Source: Montifringilla adamsi
Lineage: Eukaryota > Chordata > Aves > Passeriformes > Passeridae
Direction of reading: 5' to 3'
DNA: 64,000 nt
Assembly: GCA_017590115.1 (NCBI GenBank)
Contig: JAGGNK010006648.1
Location: 534,452 to 598,451, forward strand
The stretch's first letter is position 1; every line of letters begins with the position of its first letter. The position numbers were made by a program, and so were the translations under genes. Shown here piece after piece: positions 14,101 through 26,300 of the stretch. Under the pieces are notes generated by a model. It worked only from the letters and a program-made list of their open reading frames with translations, made no database searches and had not been told where the DNA came from.

Positions 14101-17100
14101 CTTTCCTGCTCCCATCAGGCTCAGTTACATTTAAAAAAAAAACTCAATAAAAAATGAAATAAATTAAAGTTTGATGAAAACAGTCTGTGTAATTCCACTT
14201 GTTTCAGATGCAAAGAGTTTCTCACTGTAAAGAGAAAATTCTGCCTATATCCAAGTCTACATATGCACTGTTTTACAGTAATCAGTCATGAAGAAGGATC
14301 ACAAAAATCCAAATTAGAGAGCAACAATGTTTTCCAAAAATATTCAGAGGTCAACATTACAGAGACTTAAGTAATTTTTTCTGGACTGCTACTGCTCCAC
14401 TGTGAAGTGGCAAAGCACAATACTTCTCATACATCAATTTCGGGAGCTGATCCAAGTTTTTACCACAGCACTGAAAAAAGCTGGAAGGCATTATAACAGA
14501 ATATTTCTTTCTTGACAGATGATTAGTATAAGTCCATCCTGTATCAAACACCAAAAACAGCATACCTGGGCTTGAGATAGAACACAGATTCCTCTGATTT
14601 CTCCATTTTTTGAATTGCTTTCTCCAGACCATGAGGAATATCAAAGTTTTCACCTTCTCCAATCTCAAACCGCAATTCCCGCTTGTCAAAAACACGATCT
14701 CCATGTCGGCCTTCAAACTGGACTGGTAACAAAACCCAGAACAACAGAGAGAGAAATCAGGAGGTATCTATGTATGGCACTGGGCAGGTACCCAGGAGTG
14801 CACAGGGAGTTCTATACAGGCAGGCAGCACACACACAAGTGCCAAAGCCTCCTTCTGAACAGTCTTTTCTCTTTTAGCAGCTACCTGTGGTGTGGCAGCT
14901 ACTGGCAGCAGACAGAATTTCTGCTGTTCAATTTAACAACCCCTCTTTTTCTGTTGTTCATTTAAGTGTTTGTTTTTTCCACTCTGACAACAAGTGCCAG
15001 AATGACTTCCCCTTTTGTTCCTCAGCACATGGAAATACTTTATGAGACTCAATCACCTTTTGTCATCAGATAAGCACTTCAACAGATTCAGTATCACCAG
15101 AAAACACAGTTGCTGCTGGAAAATGTAAACCTTGCTAGAAACAGGAGAAGGAAAGCTTACTCTAGGTTGTTAAATTACTTGGTAGAGAAAAGAGAAGCCA
15201 AGTATTCCTCTCCCTCAGGACATGCAGTTGTAGATGGTGAAAAGGTTCTGCCATCCCTCACTGCAAATCCATTCACTATTTGTGTACCAACACACTTACT
15301 CTCTACAAGTGCATCCTCATTGGGCCTGGAGTAACCCTCCCCTTTTTTACGGATTCTTCGGATGATGCCACCGTCTTCTTCATCAGTGAGGTCTTCTCCC
15401 TTGAACTCAAAAAGTTCTATCTGTGGAGGGAAAAAAAGCCTTGCATTTATTCTTATTAGACCAATTTAGTAACTCACAGGATTTATTCTCCAGAGATCTT
15501 TGAAACTTTAAACCCGCTGCTGCAACAAATCGTTTAGGATTTTTAAGAGCTACTGTTAATGTAGGAGATGGGTGTCCAGTCTGAATCTCTGAATCTTCAC
15601 ATGCCTTCCCAAGTAAATGTAAAACATAGTTTCAAGTGGGAGTACCACGATGACATAGAAAAAGTCTAGTTACAAAAGGTATTTGTCATTGCTGCTATGA
15701 AGTGAAGGAAAAAAATACCATATCCTATTTTTGAGTAAAACAATAGTGAAAACTATTCCCAAGCACCAAAAAGCAAGCCATTATAATCAGCACTGTTTAA
15801 ACTACCTCATTAAAAAAAAAAGTTCAGAGCTAATCATGTGGAGGTTCCTGACACTGGACTTGAGATAACTGGAATGCAGAAGGAACTGAATATCCACCAG
15901 TACTTCCACTTTTTATTTTAATTGATACCTAGTAACAAATAATATTCTGGTCTTTCTTTTCAATCAGTCTTAAAAAAGTAATTCCTGAACATCCTACTGA
16001 TGACCATACAGGTGTGTACCTCCCCTTTTTTTTTACCCCAGCCTGAACAATACTATTCTATGGAATAATCTAGCTATTTATATTGCTCAGCAAAAGTAAT
16101 CACAAAGAAGAAAAAACAAAACCACCACCACATCAAAAAAGAAAAGAACTTCCAAATCAGAGGACATGCATTACTTCTTGTCATAAACGCTGGTGTGATG
16201 ACACAGGTACAAAAATCTCCTAATACAAGTTCTAAAGGGTCTTTTGTAAAGCAACTTGTACAAAATTTTGGTATGGGGATAGTCACTTGCAAAACAATCC
16301 TGCTGATACTGTGTTAAGTAATAAAAAATAAACCTAGGTAAAACTAAGAGTGGAAGCTTAAAGACTTTAGCTGCTTGAGAGTCACACTAGCCAGAAACCA
16401 CTTTAACCTAATAAACTCGGGAAAATTTTCTGGATCTAAGTTCCAACCCACACCCCCAGTCAGGACACACCCAGCACTGCTGACTTGTTGGAACCAGTGA
16501 GCCCCAGGCTATTTTGTTAGGGAAGCACAAAACCATCATGGGCAGCTTTGGTCCTTTTCTTTCTCCCCTCTTCCCTTCAACATAACTGCTCAGGCAGGCA
16601 TTAGGGGATATCAAGACTCATGAATGAAGCAATACTTTTATCTAAAAGCATACCCAGAAAATGGAGGGGCCAGACTGGCAGCATCAAGAGAAGTCCAGTG
16701 GGAAGTGAATAACCTGGGTGACTGCATGGGACGGACTCAGGAGTAGCCTGATGGACCAAATCCCATGTTGCAGTTGGTTCATGCTTTTATTTATCCCAAT
16801 GTTAGGTATTACCTCTTGTTGAAGGACAATGAAAGCTTCTCTGCTTTCTGCTGTCCACATGCATCCTCTGTAGTAGTGCTAAGCCCTTAAGAATGCCCCA
16901 CTGTGCTGCCTAGGTAGAAGGCCTTGAGCTTTTAGCTTGCATTTCAATCATCAGCTGAGCCCTGATTACACCTGGCATCACTTGCATAGAAGCACACAGC
17001 ACTGCAGCATGTGTCGTTTCATCCAATACAACCAAGCCATGAAAAACGTCAGATTTCTATGTAAGAAAATGCTGTTTATGAACAGCTCTACATGATATTC

Positions 17101-20100
17101 TTTTTCAGAAATAATGGTATTAATTTTGATGTACTCAAAGTGAGTAAGCTGTCATCCCTTAGGGGACACTACCTGCTAGCAATATTTTTTTAATCTTTCC
17201 ACACAGAACATATCTTTAATCCTTTTACTCACAAGTCCATGGAAAAAAAAAAGCAAATACACTACCCAAATGCAAAGCAAATTCAATATCCAATTATGTG
17301 AAGGCCAGTGGCACCTGGCCTGTATCAGCAATGGTGTGGACAGGATCAGGGTAGTGATTGTCACCCTGTACTAGGCACTGGTGAGGCCACACCTCAAATC
17401 CTGTGTTCAGTTTTGGCCCTTTCAGCTCAGGAAGGACATTGAGGTGCTGGAGTGTGTCCAGAGAAGGGCAACAGAGCTGGTGAAGGGTCTGGAGCACAAG
17501 TCCCATGAGGAGCTGCTTGAGAGAGCTGGGGGTGTTTAGCCTGGAAACAAAGACGGGTTTTGGGGGGAACCATCTCATTTTCTACAACTCCCTGAAAGGA
17601 GGCTGTTGCCAGATGGGGTCAGTCCCTTCTTCCAAGTAACAAGTCACAGAAGGAGAAGAAATGGCCTCAAGGTGCACCAGGGGAGGTTTAGAATGTATAT
17701 TAGCATTAGAACAGGCTGCTCAGGGAAGTGGGTGAGTCACCCTCCCCGGAGGTATTTAGGTGTAGAAGTGGTACTGAGTTGGGTTAATGGTTTAGTGATG
17801 GACTTGGCAGTGTCAGATTTATGATTGAACTCAATGGTCTTGATGGTTTTCTCCAACCTAAATAACTCTATGTGTAATTTACCCTTCTTAACAGATGCTT
17901 GTTGTTTCCAATAAAATCTAAACAGACTTTCAGTCTTTGAATAACTCCATGAGCTGTTTTCACATTTCTCAGATATTAGATAAAACATTCTATCTCAGAG
18001 CAATCATCATTTTTAAAGCTTTCCTTATACTCCCAATTGTAGGATTCCATTCCATGATTAAGTGCTTTAGAGCAAAGTAATTTTAAAAATTGCACTCAAG
18101 AAAAGAGTCTGCTTTTCTCAGATAGAATTTATTTTGAAACAACTGTTGGCAAATTGAACTGTTTCAACAGTAAGAAAAATCCATCCTCTCCAAACCCTGT
18201 TGAGACTGTCAGGGTATGCTCCAGAAACAGCTTTAATGTCATCCTACATGGAAAAATCAAATACAAGTCTCAGCATTCTAAGCAACCATTCTCACTTCTG
18301 AAATAACACACAAGAGACAGCTGCTGTTTCCACCCCCTTTGGGGAAGGAGGGGGAAGATGTGGGGGGGAAATTACTTTTAAGGTCAGTAGGAAATAAAAT
18401 CTCTCCTCTCCTGGTGAGGCTGAGAGACACCAAGGATAACTGGCCCCATGCAGCTCATCTCCAGGAGAGCAGCTGGCCACGTGAGCTGTCCAACTGGGTT
18501 AGCCAGCTGCCAAACTCAAGACTGCCAAGTCAGTCGCAAGCACTCAGTGAGTGCACAGGACTTCATCTATGGGGGCAAGATTGATCAGTGCAGCCTGGAT
18601 GCACAGAGAAACTTTGGCAATGAACCAGCAACCTGAATCCAAACTGGTTTTATGGTGCTTTGAGGCTGACTGAAACGCTCAGTTCTATAGAAGAGAGTTC
18701 ATAATTGCAGGGCTGTTCAAATATTGTATTCCAGCAGTTTACATGGGGCAATTACTCTTCTCTCCCTGAAACACCTCATAAGAGGTATGTTAATGTTGTA
18801 AAAAAAACACAAGTATAAAAAATGTATTATTGAGGGCATTAATTGTTCTTCCTGTTGTTGAAAACCTCACAACATTTAATATAACATTACTTGAGTGTTA
18901 TGAAGTGGATCAAAGATTTCATTTTAACAACTACAGTCTATCACTGAAATAGTTTGCCCTCCCAGCCTGCACTTTACTGCTGCAAATTACTCTGTAACTG
19001 CAGAATTACAACTGAACACTGAAGATCATTCAAATGTTTTAAAAACTCAGAATGGAACCCGAGCCATTACAGAGCAGTGGCAGCCAGACTAAACTTTTGT
19101 CCACAATACCCAAACGGACCATATTATTTTCCTTAGGAAATGTACAATCCTCTTCTGAACAGATATTGCATCACACATATTTTCAAGCATATAGTTTTAG
19201 TGACCATCTCTCACTTACCTCAAAGATCAGTGTAGCATTGGGAGGTATCTTTGGGGGGCTCCCAGCTGAGCCATAGGCATATTCTGGTTTACACGTAATC
19301 CGACAGATTTCACCAATCTTCATAGTGGCCACAGCAATGTCCCATGCTTTGATCACCTCACCTGTACAAGTCAAATGCCAATCACACATGAAAGGCATGA
19401 TCAGGTGAAACTGAGCATCATCACTTTTAGTATACAAAAGCTAAGGCAGCAGAAATACTTGTATTCACTCTCACTTATGTACATCAGTTTTAAGCCTAAT
19501 CAAATTCTGAAGCTTCCCAGGGATCCAAATTTGGCCCAAACATTTCTTCATTCCAGGTGTAACAACTCTTTTCATAGAATAACAGAACACAGACACCAGC
19601 TGAAGTGCTTGGCACAGTCTCAAGTGTGAGGAAGTAACAATAAACTCTTCCGAGAGGAAGGCCTTAGGGTGAGAGATTGCCTGCTCCTGTTTTGAAAACA
19701 ATCCAAACCAACAGCCTTTTCGGTTCATACTTTATCAGCTGGCAAAAGAACAGCACCAGTGGTAACTAAAAGTTACACACATTTGTAACAGAAAGGGGGA
19801 AGAAAGTAGTAACATTCTTTTGAAAAGGAAGAAAAACTGTAACAAACTCCCCTCTCCTACTCAAGCCGTCCCTAATTGCTGCTCCTTTTGACCCATCAAG
19901 TAGATTTTCTATTAGTCTTGTATTAATAGATGTGCTTAATATCATCTCAAATTGCAGTACAAATAATTTACCTCTTTTTAAAAAGCAGGTATTATCTATT
20001 TTTTAAAAAGCAGAAGGTAAGGAACTCGAGGGAAGAATACAAGATTGAGTAATATCGTTGCTCATCGTTGAGGATCAGCGATGCTCAGATTTTCAAAAAA

Positions 20101-23100
20101 GGAAAGATTTTTATAATGGAGAGATGCACTGCTCAAAGACTCCTATTTGTGTTAAATTGAGAATTTTGTGGAAAAGAGAGTGTGTTTCATCATAAGACAG
20201 CTACCACTGAGTACTCTGTCCCAGTATCTGGTCACAATTAAGCACTCCTGAACTGAGGGCTGCCCCCAAAAAAACCCCCAACCAAAAAAAAGCATATTCT
20301 GGCTATTTAACTGCCCTTCATCTCTACATTTCAGGACAGATTTGCTCCCCTGGAGTGCTTTGCTGAGGCCTGTGAATTCTTCAGCGGGGGCTACACAGTT
20401 CCCTCATTCAGAAAAATCTCCAAGACGTTCTGATGGGGCCATTCTAAGAGAATAAACTCTGAAAACAAGTTCAAGCAGCAGTTTTGAAAAGCAAAGGAGC
20501 CACACAATGAAATCCCATCTCAATTATTATCAAAACTGATCAGCACCAAACACAAAATATTACCTTTCCCCAAGTCAAATGAGAATTTGTCTCTTCTGTC
20601 CAGACTGGAGTCAAATTTTGTGCCATCGAGAAGCCAGCCCGTGTAATGGACAGTCACCTTATCACCTATCATCGGAGACTCTGTCCCACTGCCTTCTCTC
20701 TTGACAACCTGAGGAAAACAGCAATTAGCATTAACATCACAGAAATCAAGTCTGCCTGCCCACTGGACATGAATCACAAATACCTAGATATGTGTGTTAT
20801 CATCCTTAGCAGACAAAGGATTTGCAGGTTTCTTTCAGTCACCTGGAAATGGACTGGCTGTTCTTTCTGCAGATTAGCAGTGCTGCAAATGCAGAACCTC
20901 AAGATGGCTGTGCTGTGATACAAGAATTTAACAGGCAACAGTTGGCACCAGCTTACAGATCTCTGCATCAGGCAGGGTTTTTTCTGCTTTATTCAAGCAC
21001 TTGCCGCATCACCTCTCTATCATCCACTTGAGTTCAGTGTTCTACGCAAAGCACTTAAACAAGAGAATGAGGTGGTTCTTTCCATGCAAAGTCTATTCCA
21101 ACATGTAATCTGAAATTATTCAAGTCAAACCAGGCAGTTTAACGAAGGTTAGCAGTGTCTCACCCCAAGCAGGTCAGTACTATCAGCCTGCAGTGTAACA
21201 CATAAAAATTATTTATTGCAAGAATTTTGTCTCCCCACAATTCTGACACGGATGGCCAGCACCCCCATCTCACATACAGCTGCAAGGATTTGATTTTCTT
21301 CTCAGGGGGTTCCCCAGCCTGCCCAGCAAGACAAGGATTAAGGGAATCTACCCTACTCAGAAAGCAGGGACAATCTCTCTCGTGTTCATTTGAAGCTTAC
21401 ATAAAATTAGAGAAAAATAGGGACAATATCTCACAGGCAAGGATATGTGAGGCCTTGCCCGTAACAGGATTCCTGAGGTTCAGATTTGAATTCTGAATTT
21501 TTCCCAATACAGACTGAAACCAGCTAGCCCTAAGCCAAAGTTCTGCATTATCTTAGCCAGGCAAAAGGGGACCAATGGAGGACCCTAAATGCTTGCACCA
21601 TGGAGACCTGGAAAACATTCTGTTATAGAAGATAAACATCTATTCAAGGGCAGTTACAGGGCATCCCTCCTTTAAACGTCACGTTTCTATATCAATCATG
21701 TTTTTCGCTGAAGGATGCAGACCTTTGGGAGTCTCCTCCAGAAATTTCAGTTTCCTGCAACCCACCACTGTCAATCTCCCACCTGGCCTCCCACCATCCC
21801 TTCCACTGACTATCCAACTGACATGCCAGGACCCTCCATCCAAAACCAAAGCTTCACCACTGACACCTTCTGTCAGACTAACAAGCTGAAAGCACCTCAC
21901 TGAAAGCATAGAACAAAAAATACCCCCACAAACAAACAAAACCTAGAAAAAATCCTAGCTGCTTGTTTTCTGAGGGAAGGATGCTCAACATGAAAAGGGA
22001 TGCCTGATCTCACACAGCACACCCTCCCTTTACCCCAACACCAGCACCACGGCCAGTTATTAGCTTTACAAAACAAATCTGTTGGTGTCTCCCCAAGGAA
22101 GGCAAAAGTTCAAGCAACCATTCTTCACAGAGATCAGGAAACATATAAGTATGAGAAAAACACATGAATCAGGTAAGTAACCTGACCTACATCATGCTGA
22201 GCAGATGCAATTTGCAAATTGCACAAAGCAGATGCAAACTAGCACTTGAAAGCAGCCAGTCTGATGCAATTTTGAAAAACTAACTGCATTTAATGGAAAT
22301 TTACACAACTTTATCAAATGATATATTCTTGTAGTGCCACAGCAAGATATTCTAGAGTAACAAATATCTCATTTGCATTATCTATACAGTTTATTCTTTT
22401 GCCTTTGTTCCATTTTGAAGAAACTGAAGTTTCACTTGTGAATACGGCAATCCTATTTTCCGTAAGGTTTACATTTCCTTTTCAGATGGAGAAACAGGAT
22501 TTTTCAGTTCATATGGCATTTCAAATGGTTTCCTTCCAAACTTAATTGCTTATTCTAGGAATTGTGCAAGTATATGCAGCAATATCAGGTAAAAAACCGT
22601 GGATACTATTCTGACATACAGCTAATGAGCAAATAAATATGCTACTGGAATCACTGCAACAATACCAGTACAAAATCGGTGTAGGTTAGTTCAGAGCTAG
22701 ATGCTTGATTTCAATAGATGCATTTTGCACTCCAGCAATTACATAAAAATAAAATCCATGAAGGCTGGACTTTGTGACCTCTCTGGTATTTTACTTATTG
22801 TGATATCTTATTTGTGATTTTCACAACCTCACTTCATTTGTTAGTGTTTTCTACTCCTCTCCTCTAAAAAAAAACAAAACCAAAAACAACCCCAAAAACA
22901 CCTGCTGCTTCTCCATCATCAAAAAGTAGGGACTGCATGAATCAGGCAGACCCCATTGCCCTTCTACCACACTCAAGGGATCTGGGCTGCAGGAGACCTG
23001 GGCAGCCATGCAGATGAGAACTCTGATCTGATACTGTACTATGAGCAAAACCCCAAAAAAATCACACCTAAACATGCTATCAGGAAATATGGAAAAGCAG

Positions 23101-25959
23101 AAATATAGCAGCCAACATCTTTAACCCTGATACCCCTCCTGAACGGGAGACAGCGCCTCCGTAATGAACTCAGAATTTAGAAGGCTCTAAAGGTTAAATC
23201 CAGAATTTTGCCTTTGCTGTGGCATCCCTTTCTCCTCCCGAACACCGTAACTTCGAAATATTACTGCGGTTGAATAACGCTTCTAAATAATCGCTGAAGT
23301 TTTTAGCAGAGCCTAGGGAAGTTTCTAGAGATATGGAAATAGGCAACGTCTGACAGAGGAAGTTCGCGCAACTCCCCCTCACGGTATAAATCCCGCTGCC
23401 CTTATCGCCTGCCTTCCCAGTACAAAGGAGAGCAGCCGCTCCGCCTCGGCCGCGCCGGGGACCTGCCCGGCCGCCGGCCCAGCGGCACCGAGGGGCGGCC
23501 AGGCCGCTCCGGCCGCCGGACCGCGCTCCCACTGTCAATCTCCCACCTGGCCTCCCACCATCCCTTCCACTGACTATCCAACTGACATGCCAGGACCCTC
23601 CATCCAAAACCAAAGCTTCACCACTGACACCTTCTGTCAGACTAACAAGCTAAAAGCACCTCACTGAAAGCATAGAACAAAAAATACCCCCACAAACAAA
23701 CAAAACCTAGAAAAAATCCTAGCTGCTTGTTTTCTGAGGGAAGGATGCTCAACATGAAAAGGGATGCCTGATCTCACACAGCACACCCTCCCTTTACCCC
23801 AGCACCAGCACCACGGCCAGTTATTAGCTTTACAAAACAAATCTGTTGGTGTCTCCCCAAGGAAGGCAAAAGTTCAAGCAACCATTCTTCACAGAGATCA
23901 GGAAACATATAAGTATGAGAAAAACACATGAATCAGGTAAGTAACCTGACCTACATCATGCTGAGCAGATGCAATTTGCAAATTAAACAAAGCAGATGCA
24001 AACTAGCACTTGAAAGCAGCCAGTCTGATGCAGTTTTGAAAAACTAACTGCATTTAATGGAAATTTACACAACTTTATCAAATGATATATTCTTGTAGTG
24101 CCACAGCAAGATATTCTAGAGTAACAAATATCTCATTTGCATTATCTATACAGTTTATTCTTTTGCCTTTGTTCCATTTTGAAGAAACTGAAGTTTCACT
24201 TGTGAATACGGCAATCCTATTTTCCGTAAGGTTTACATTTCCTTTTCAGATGGAGAAACAGGATTTTTCAGTTCATATGGCATTTCAAATGGTTTCCTTC
24301 CAAACTTAATTGCTTATTCTAGGAATTGTGCAAGTATATGCAGCAATATCAGGTAAAAAACCGTGGATACTATTCTGACATACAGCTAATGAGCAAATAA
24401 ATATGCTACTGGAATCACTGCAACAATACCAGTACAAAATCGGTGTAGGTTAGTTCAGAGCTAGATGCTTGATTTCAATAGATGCATTTTGCACTCCAGC
24501 AATTACATAAAAATAAAATCCATGAAGGCTGGACTTTGTGACCTCTCTGGTATTTTACTTATTGTGATATCTTATTTGTGATTTTCACAACCTCACTTCA
24601 TTTGTTAGTGTTTTCTACTCCTCTCCTCTAAAAAAAAACAAAACCAAAAACAACCCCAAAAACACCTGCTGCTTCTCCATCATCAAAAAGTAGGGACTGC
24701 ATGAATCAGGCAGACCCCATTGCCCTTCTACCACACTCAAGGGATCTGGGCTGCGGGAGACCTGGGCAGCCATGCAGATGAGAACTCTGATCTGATACTG
24801 TACTATGAGCAAAACCCCAAAAAAATCACACCTAAACATGCTATCAGGAAATATGGAAAAGCAGAAATATAGCAGCCAACATCTTTAACCCTGATACCCC
24901 TCCTGAACGGGAGACAGCGCCTCCGTAATGAACTCAGAATTTAGAAGGCTCTAAAGGTTAAATCCAGAATTTTGCCTTTGCTGTGGCATCCCTTTCTCCT
25001 CCCGAACACCGTAACTTCGAAATATTACTGCGGTTGAATAACGCTTCTAAATAATCGCTGAAGTTTTTAGCAGAGCCTAGGGAAGTTTCTAGAGATATGG
25101 AAATAGGCAACGTCTGACAGAGGAAGTTCGCGCAACTCCCCCTCACGGTATAAATCCCGCTGCCCTTATCGCCTGCCTTCCCAGTACAAAGGAGAGCAGC
25201 CGCTCCGCCTCGGCCGCGCCGGGGACCTGCCCGGCCGCCGGCCCAGCGGCACCGAGGGGCGGCCAGGCCGCTCCGGCCGCCGGACCGCGCTCCCCGGGCC
25301 CGGGGCCGCCCGGAGCCCGCGGGGAGGCACGGCGGGGACGGGCACCGAGCGCACGTGCCCTGCCGGGGCTCCATCTTTAATTCCCGGCCCCGGACACGTG
25401 CTGGGGGGGCGGGGATGGACCCGGACCCCCACAAGCCAAGACAGAGAGCCAGGCCCGCCTCCCCCTCCCGCATCTTCCCCTAAACGGCGGAGGAAAGCCC
25501 AAAGGCAGGGGAAAGCGCCTTTTCGCTGCACAGCCCCCCATGACCCCGAGCGCTTCCCGGCGGGCAGCCCGGGCTCCGGCTCGCCCCGGGAGGAGCGGGG
25601 AGCCCCCGCAGCCAGCCGGGCAGCGCTTGCGCAGCCGGGGCGCGCTCCCGCCCTCCGCCGCTGTTGTTTAATCGCCCGCGCTGCGCCAGCCCTGCCTGGA
25701 TACCCGGGGACCGCCTCGTCCCCTTCACCGCTGGGCACACAATGGGCTCGGTAGGGCCAGGGCGCCCCCGGGAGCACCCGCTCGCAGGCTAAGAGGAATG
25801 CACCCGCTCCCCGCCGGTGCGGAGACCCCTCCGAGCTAGTACTGAGGGTGGGGATGGGGAACAGCCGCCCGGTACCTTGAGGACGCCCTCATCCTGCTTG
25901 GGAGTGATGTCCACCCCTTCCAGGGGAGCCCCGTCCGCTTTCATCTCCTCCGCCGTCAT
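8147..25959 (-). CDS. FKBP4: FKBP4 (FKBP52), Hsp90-associated peptidyl-prolyl isomerase, complete coding region in ten exons
   Basis: FKBP52 is a cytosolic and nuclear immunophilin co-chaperone that binds Hsp90 and matures steroid receptors (family knowledge). Coding exons, minus strand: 25876-25959, 20564-20708, 19219-19361, 15300-15420, 14566-14722, 13423-13513, 12994-13077, 12216-12401, 11440-11679, 8147-8245. These total 1,350 nt, or 449 residues plus stop (human 459). The FK1 domain (about 35-125) holds [22 protein letters not shown] and [16 protein letters not shown]. The linker has LTDEED around residue 136, matching the known CK2 site region. FK2 spans about 150-247. Three TPR repeats for the Hsp90 C-terminus span about 255-390, including [20 protein letters not shown]. 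The tail ends EVEAEA. The start is ATG 25959 (MTAEEMK); a frame upstream is open but has only a GTG. Intron 1 carries a tandem duplication. Confidence 0.97.
8246..11439 (-). other. FKBP4 intron 9
   Basis: This 3.2 kb intron separates the last TPR exon from the short C-terminal exon. It contains a small CR1 fragment at about 9.70-9.82 kb, a G-rich run near 9050 and otherwise unremarkable AT-rich DNA. The open frames within it show no family match. Confidence 0.6.
9704..9822 (+). mobile_element. CR1 fragment
   Basis: The stretch reads like the CR1 segment containing CAATGGTGAGGCCACACCTC, which is shared almost word for word with the CR1 copy at 17.3 kb. Only about 120 bp survive. It lies within FKBP4 intron 9, antisense to the gene. 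Confidence 0.75.
13814..13833. repeat. Poly(A) tract of about 20 bp
   Basis: A simple run of A sits in FKBP4 intron 5, between exons 6 and 5. On the gene's strand it is poly(T). It may be the worn tail of an old insertion, but no element body is recognised beside it. Confidence 0.8.
15421..19218 (-). other. FKBP4 intron 3
   Basis: This is a 3.8 kb intron between FK1 and the FK1-FK2 linker exon. It holds a CR1 copy at 17.30-17.87 kb. The rest is AT-rich DNA with no gene or RNA that I recognise. Confidence 0.6.
17300..17872 (+). mobile_element. CR1 retrotransposon, 5'-truncated
   Basis: About 570 bp of CR1 3' region: GTGAGGCCACACCTCAAATC, a GAAGGACATTGAGGTGCTGG-like stretch, and an end resembling the CR1 tail with a worn last repeat (AATAACTCTATG). 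It is inserted in FKBP4 intron 3 in antisense orientation. Confidence 0.85.
23318..23330 (+). promoter_or_regulatory. Heat-shock-element-like motif, copy 1
   Basis: GAAGTTTCTAGAG fits three alternating nGAAn-type units (GAA-gt-TTC-ta-GAG) with one mismatch in the third. It stands 55 bp upstream of a TATAAA on the plus strand. A near-identical motif occurs in copy 2 and in the FKBP4 promoter. HSF1 binding is inferred only. Confidence 0.5.
23385..23390 (+). promoter_or_regulatory. TATA box, plus strand, copy 1
   Basis: CACGGTATAAATCCCG has a good TATA core, preceded by heat-shock-like motifs and followed by CpG-rich DNA. It points away from FKBP4's direction of transcription, so it may drive an antisense RNA or be inactive. 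Confidence 0.4.
25082..25094 (+). promoter_or_regulatory. Heat-shock-element-like motif, copy 2
   Basis: This is the same GAAGTTTCTAGAG motif as in copy 1, displaced by exactly 1,764 bp. It is about 790 bp inside FKBP4 intron 1 from the exon 1 donor. Confidence 0.5.
25149..25154 (+). promoter_or_regulatory. TATA box, plus strand, copy 2
   Basis: This is the duplicate of the TATAAA at 23385-23390, again 55 bp past the heat-shock-like motif. A transcript starting about 30 bp downstream would run antisense through FKBP4 exon 1 and its promoter. Confidence 0.4.
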
Positions 25960-26300
25960 GCCGCCTGCCGCTGCCACCTCTGCGCAGGGAAGGGCCGCCT
26001 GGCGGGCTCGGGGCTGCGGTGAGCGCCGGGATGAGGCTGCGATAGCGCCTGGCTGCGCCTCCGGCTCCGGGCAGCGCGGCTGGGGGCGGGCGCCGCACGC
26101 CTCCTTCCCTGCTGCTCTCGCCGCAGCGCCGGCCCCTGCTCGGCGAGGAGGAGGAAGGGGAGGAGAGAGGGAGGGACCGAGAAGTTTCTAGAGCTGCTGC
26201 CGCAAAGCGCCCGGCCGTGCCAGGGGCCGGGGTGAAAGTGTGCATCGCCCCCGGGGGCGGAGAGGACGGCGGGGGTAAGGCAGCCGCCTGGCCGCGTTAT
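25170..26300. promoter_or_regulatory. CpG island and promoter of FKBP4
   Basis: More than 1 kb of very GC- and CpG-rich DNA covers FKBP4 exon 1 and several hundred bases on each side, with GC boxes such as GGGGGCGGAG near 26250. The likely FKBP4 transcription start is between about 25,980 and 26,200 on the minus strand. The left part overlaps copy 2 of the duplicated unit. Confidence 0.8.
26181..26193 (-). promoter_or_regulatory. Heat-shock element upstream of FKBP4
   Basis: On the minus strand the site reads CTCTAGAAACTTC, that is CTC-ta-GAA-ac-TTC, a near-perfect three-unit heat-shock element about 225 bp upstream of the FKBP4 ATG. FKBP52 is also known as HSP56 and its gene is reported to be stress-responsive, so a working HSF1 site is plausible. 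Confidence 0.6.

Larger units (their letters stand above)
21765..23528 (+). repeat. Tandem duplication unit, copy 1 (1,764 bp)
   Basis: Copy 1 matches 23529-25292 nearly base for base at a constant offset of 1,764. I noted only a handful of substitutions, for example at about 21891, 22045, 22217-22220, 22267 and 22995, suggesting well under 1% divergence. The copy-to-copy junction shares a two-base CC overlap. The left part is AT-rich and the last 150 bp are CpG-rich. The unit has no gene of its own; the 74-75-codon frames inside are duplicated by default. Confidence 0.95.
23529..25292 (+). repeat. Tandem duplication unit, copy 2 (1,764 bp)
   Basis: This is the second copy of the unit starting at 21765, in the same direction and directly abutting it. 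Its right end runs on into CGGGCCCGGGG and the FKBP4 CpG island, so copy 2 appears to keep the original right flank while copy 1 keeps the original left flank. The two are direct repeats with no inserted sequence between them. Confidence 0.95.
20709..25875 (-). other. FKBP4 intron 1, containing a tandem duplication
   Basis: This 5.2 kb first intron contains unique AT-rich DNA (20.7-21.76 kb), two adjacent copies of one 1,764-bp unit (21,765-25,292) and a GC-rich stretch running into exon 1. First introns of CpG-island genes often hold regulatory DNA. The repeated unit ends in CpG-rich sequence that is continuous with the promoter island in the second copy. Confidence 0.8.

Noticed and set aside
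22318..24309. Pair of identical 75-codon frames in the two duplicated units
   Set aside because: They repeat only because the DNA is duplicated; the protein resembles nothing known and the surroundings are intronic.
25166..25777. 203-codon minus-strand frame near FKBP4 exon 1
   Set aside because: It lies in the CpG island and intron 1, has biased GC-driven composition and is not in the FKBP4 reading frame.
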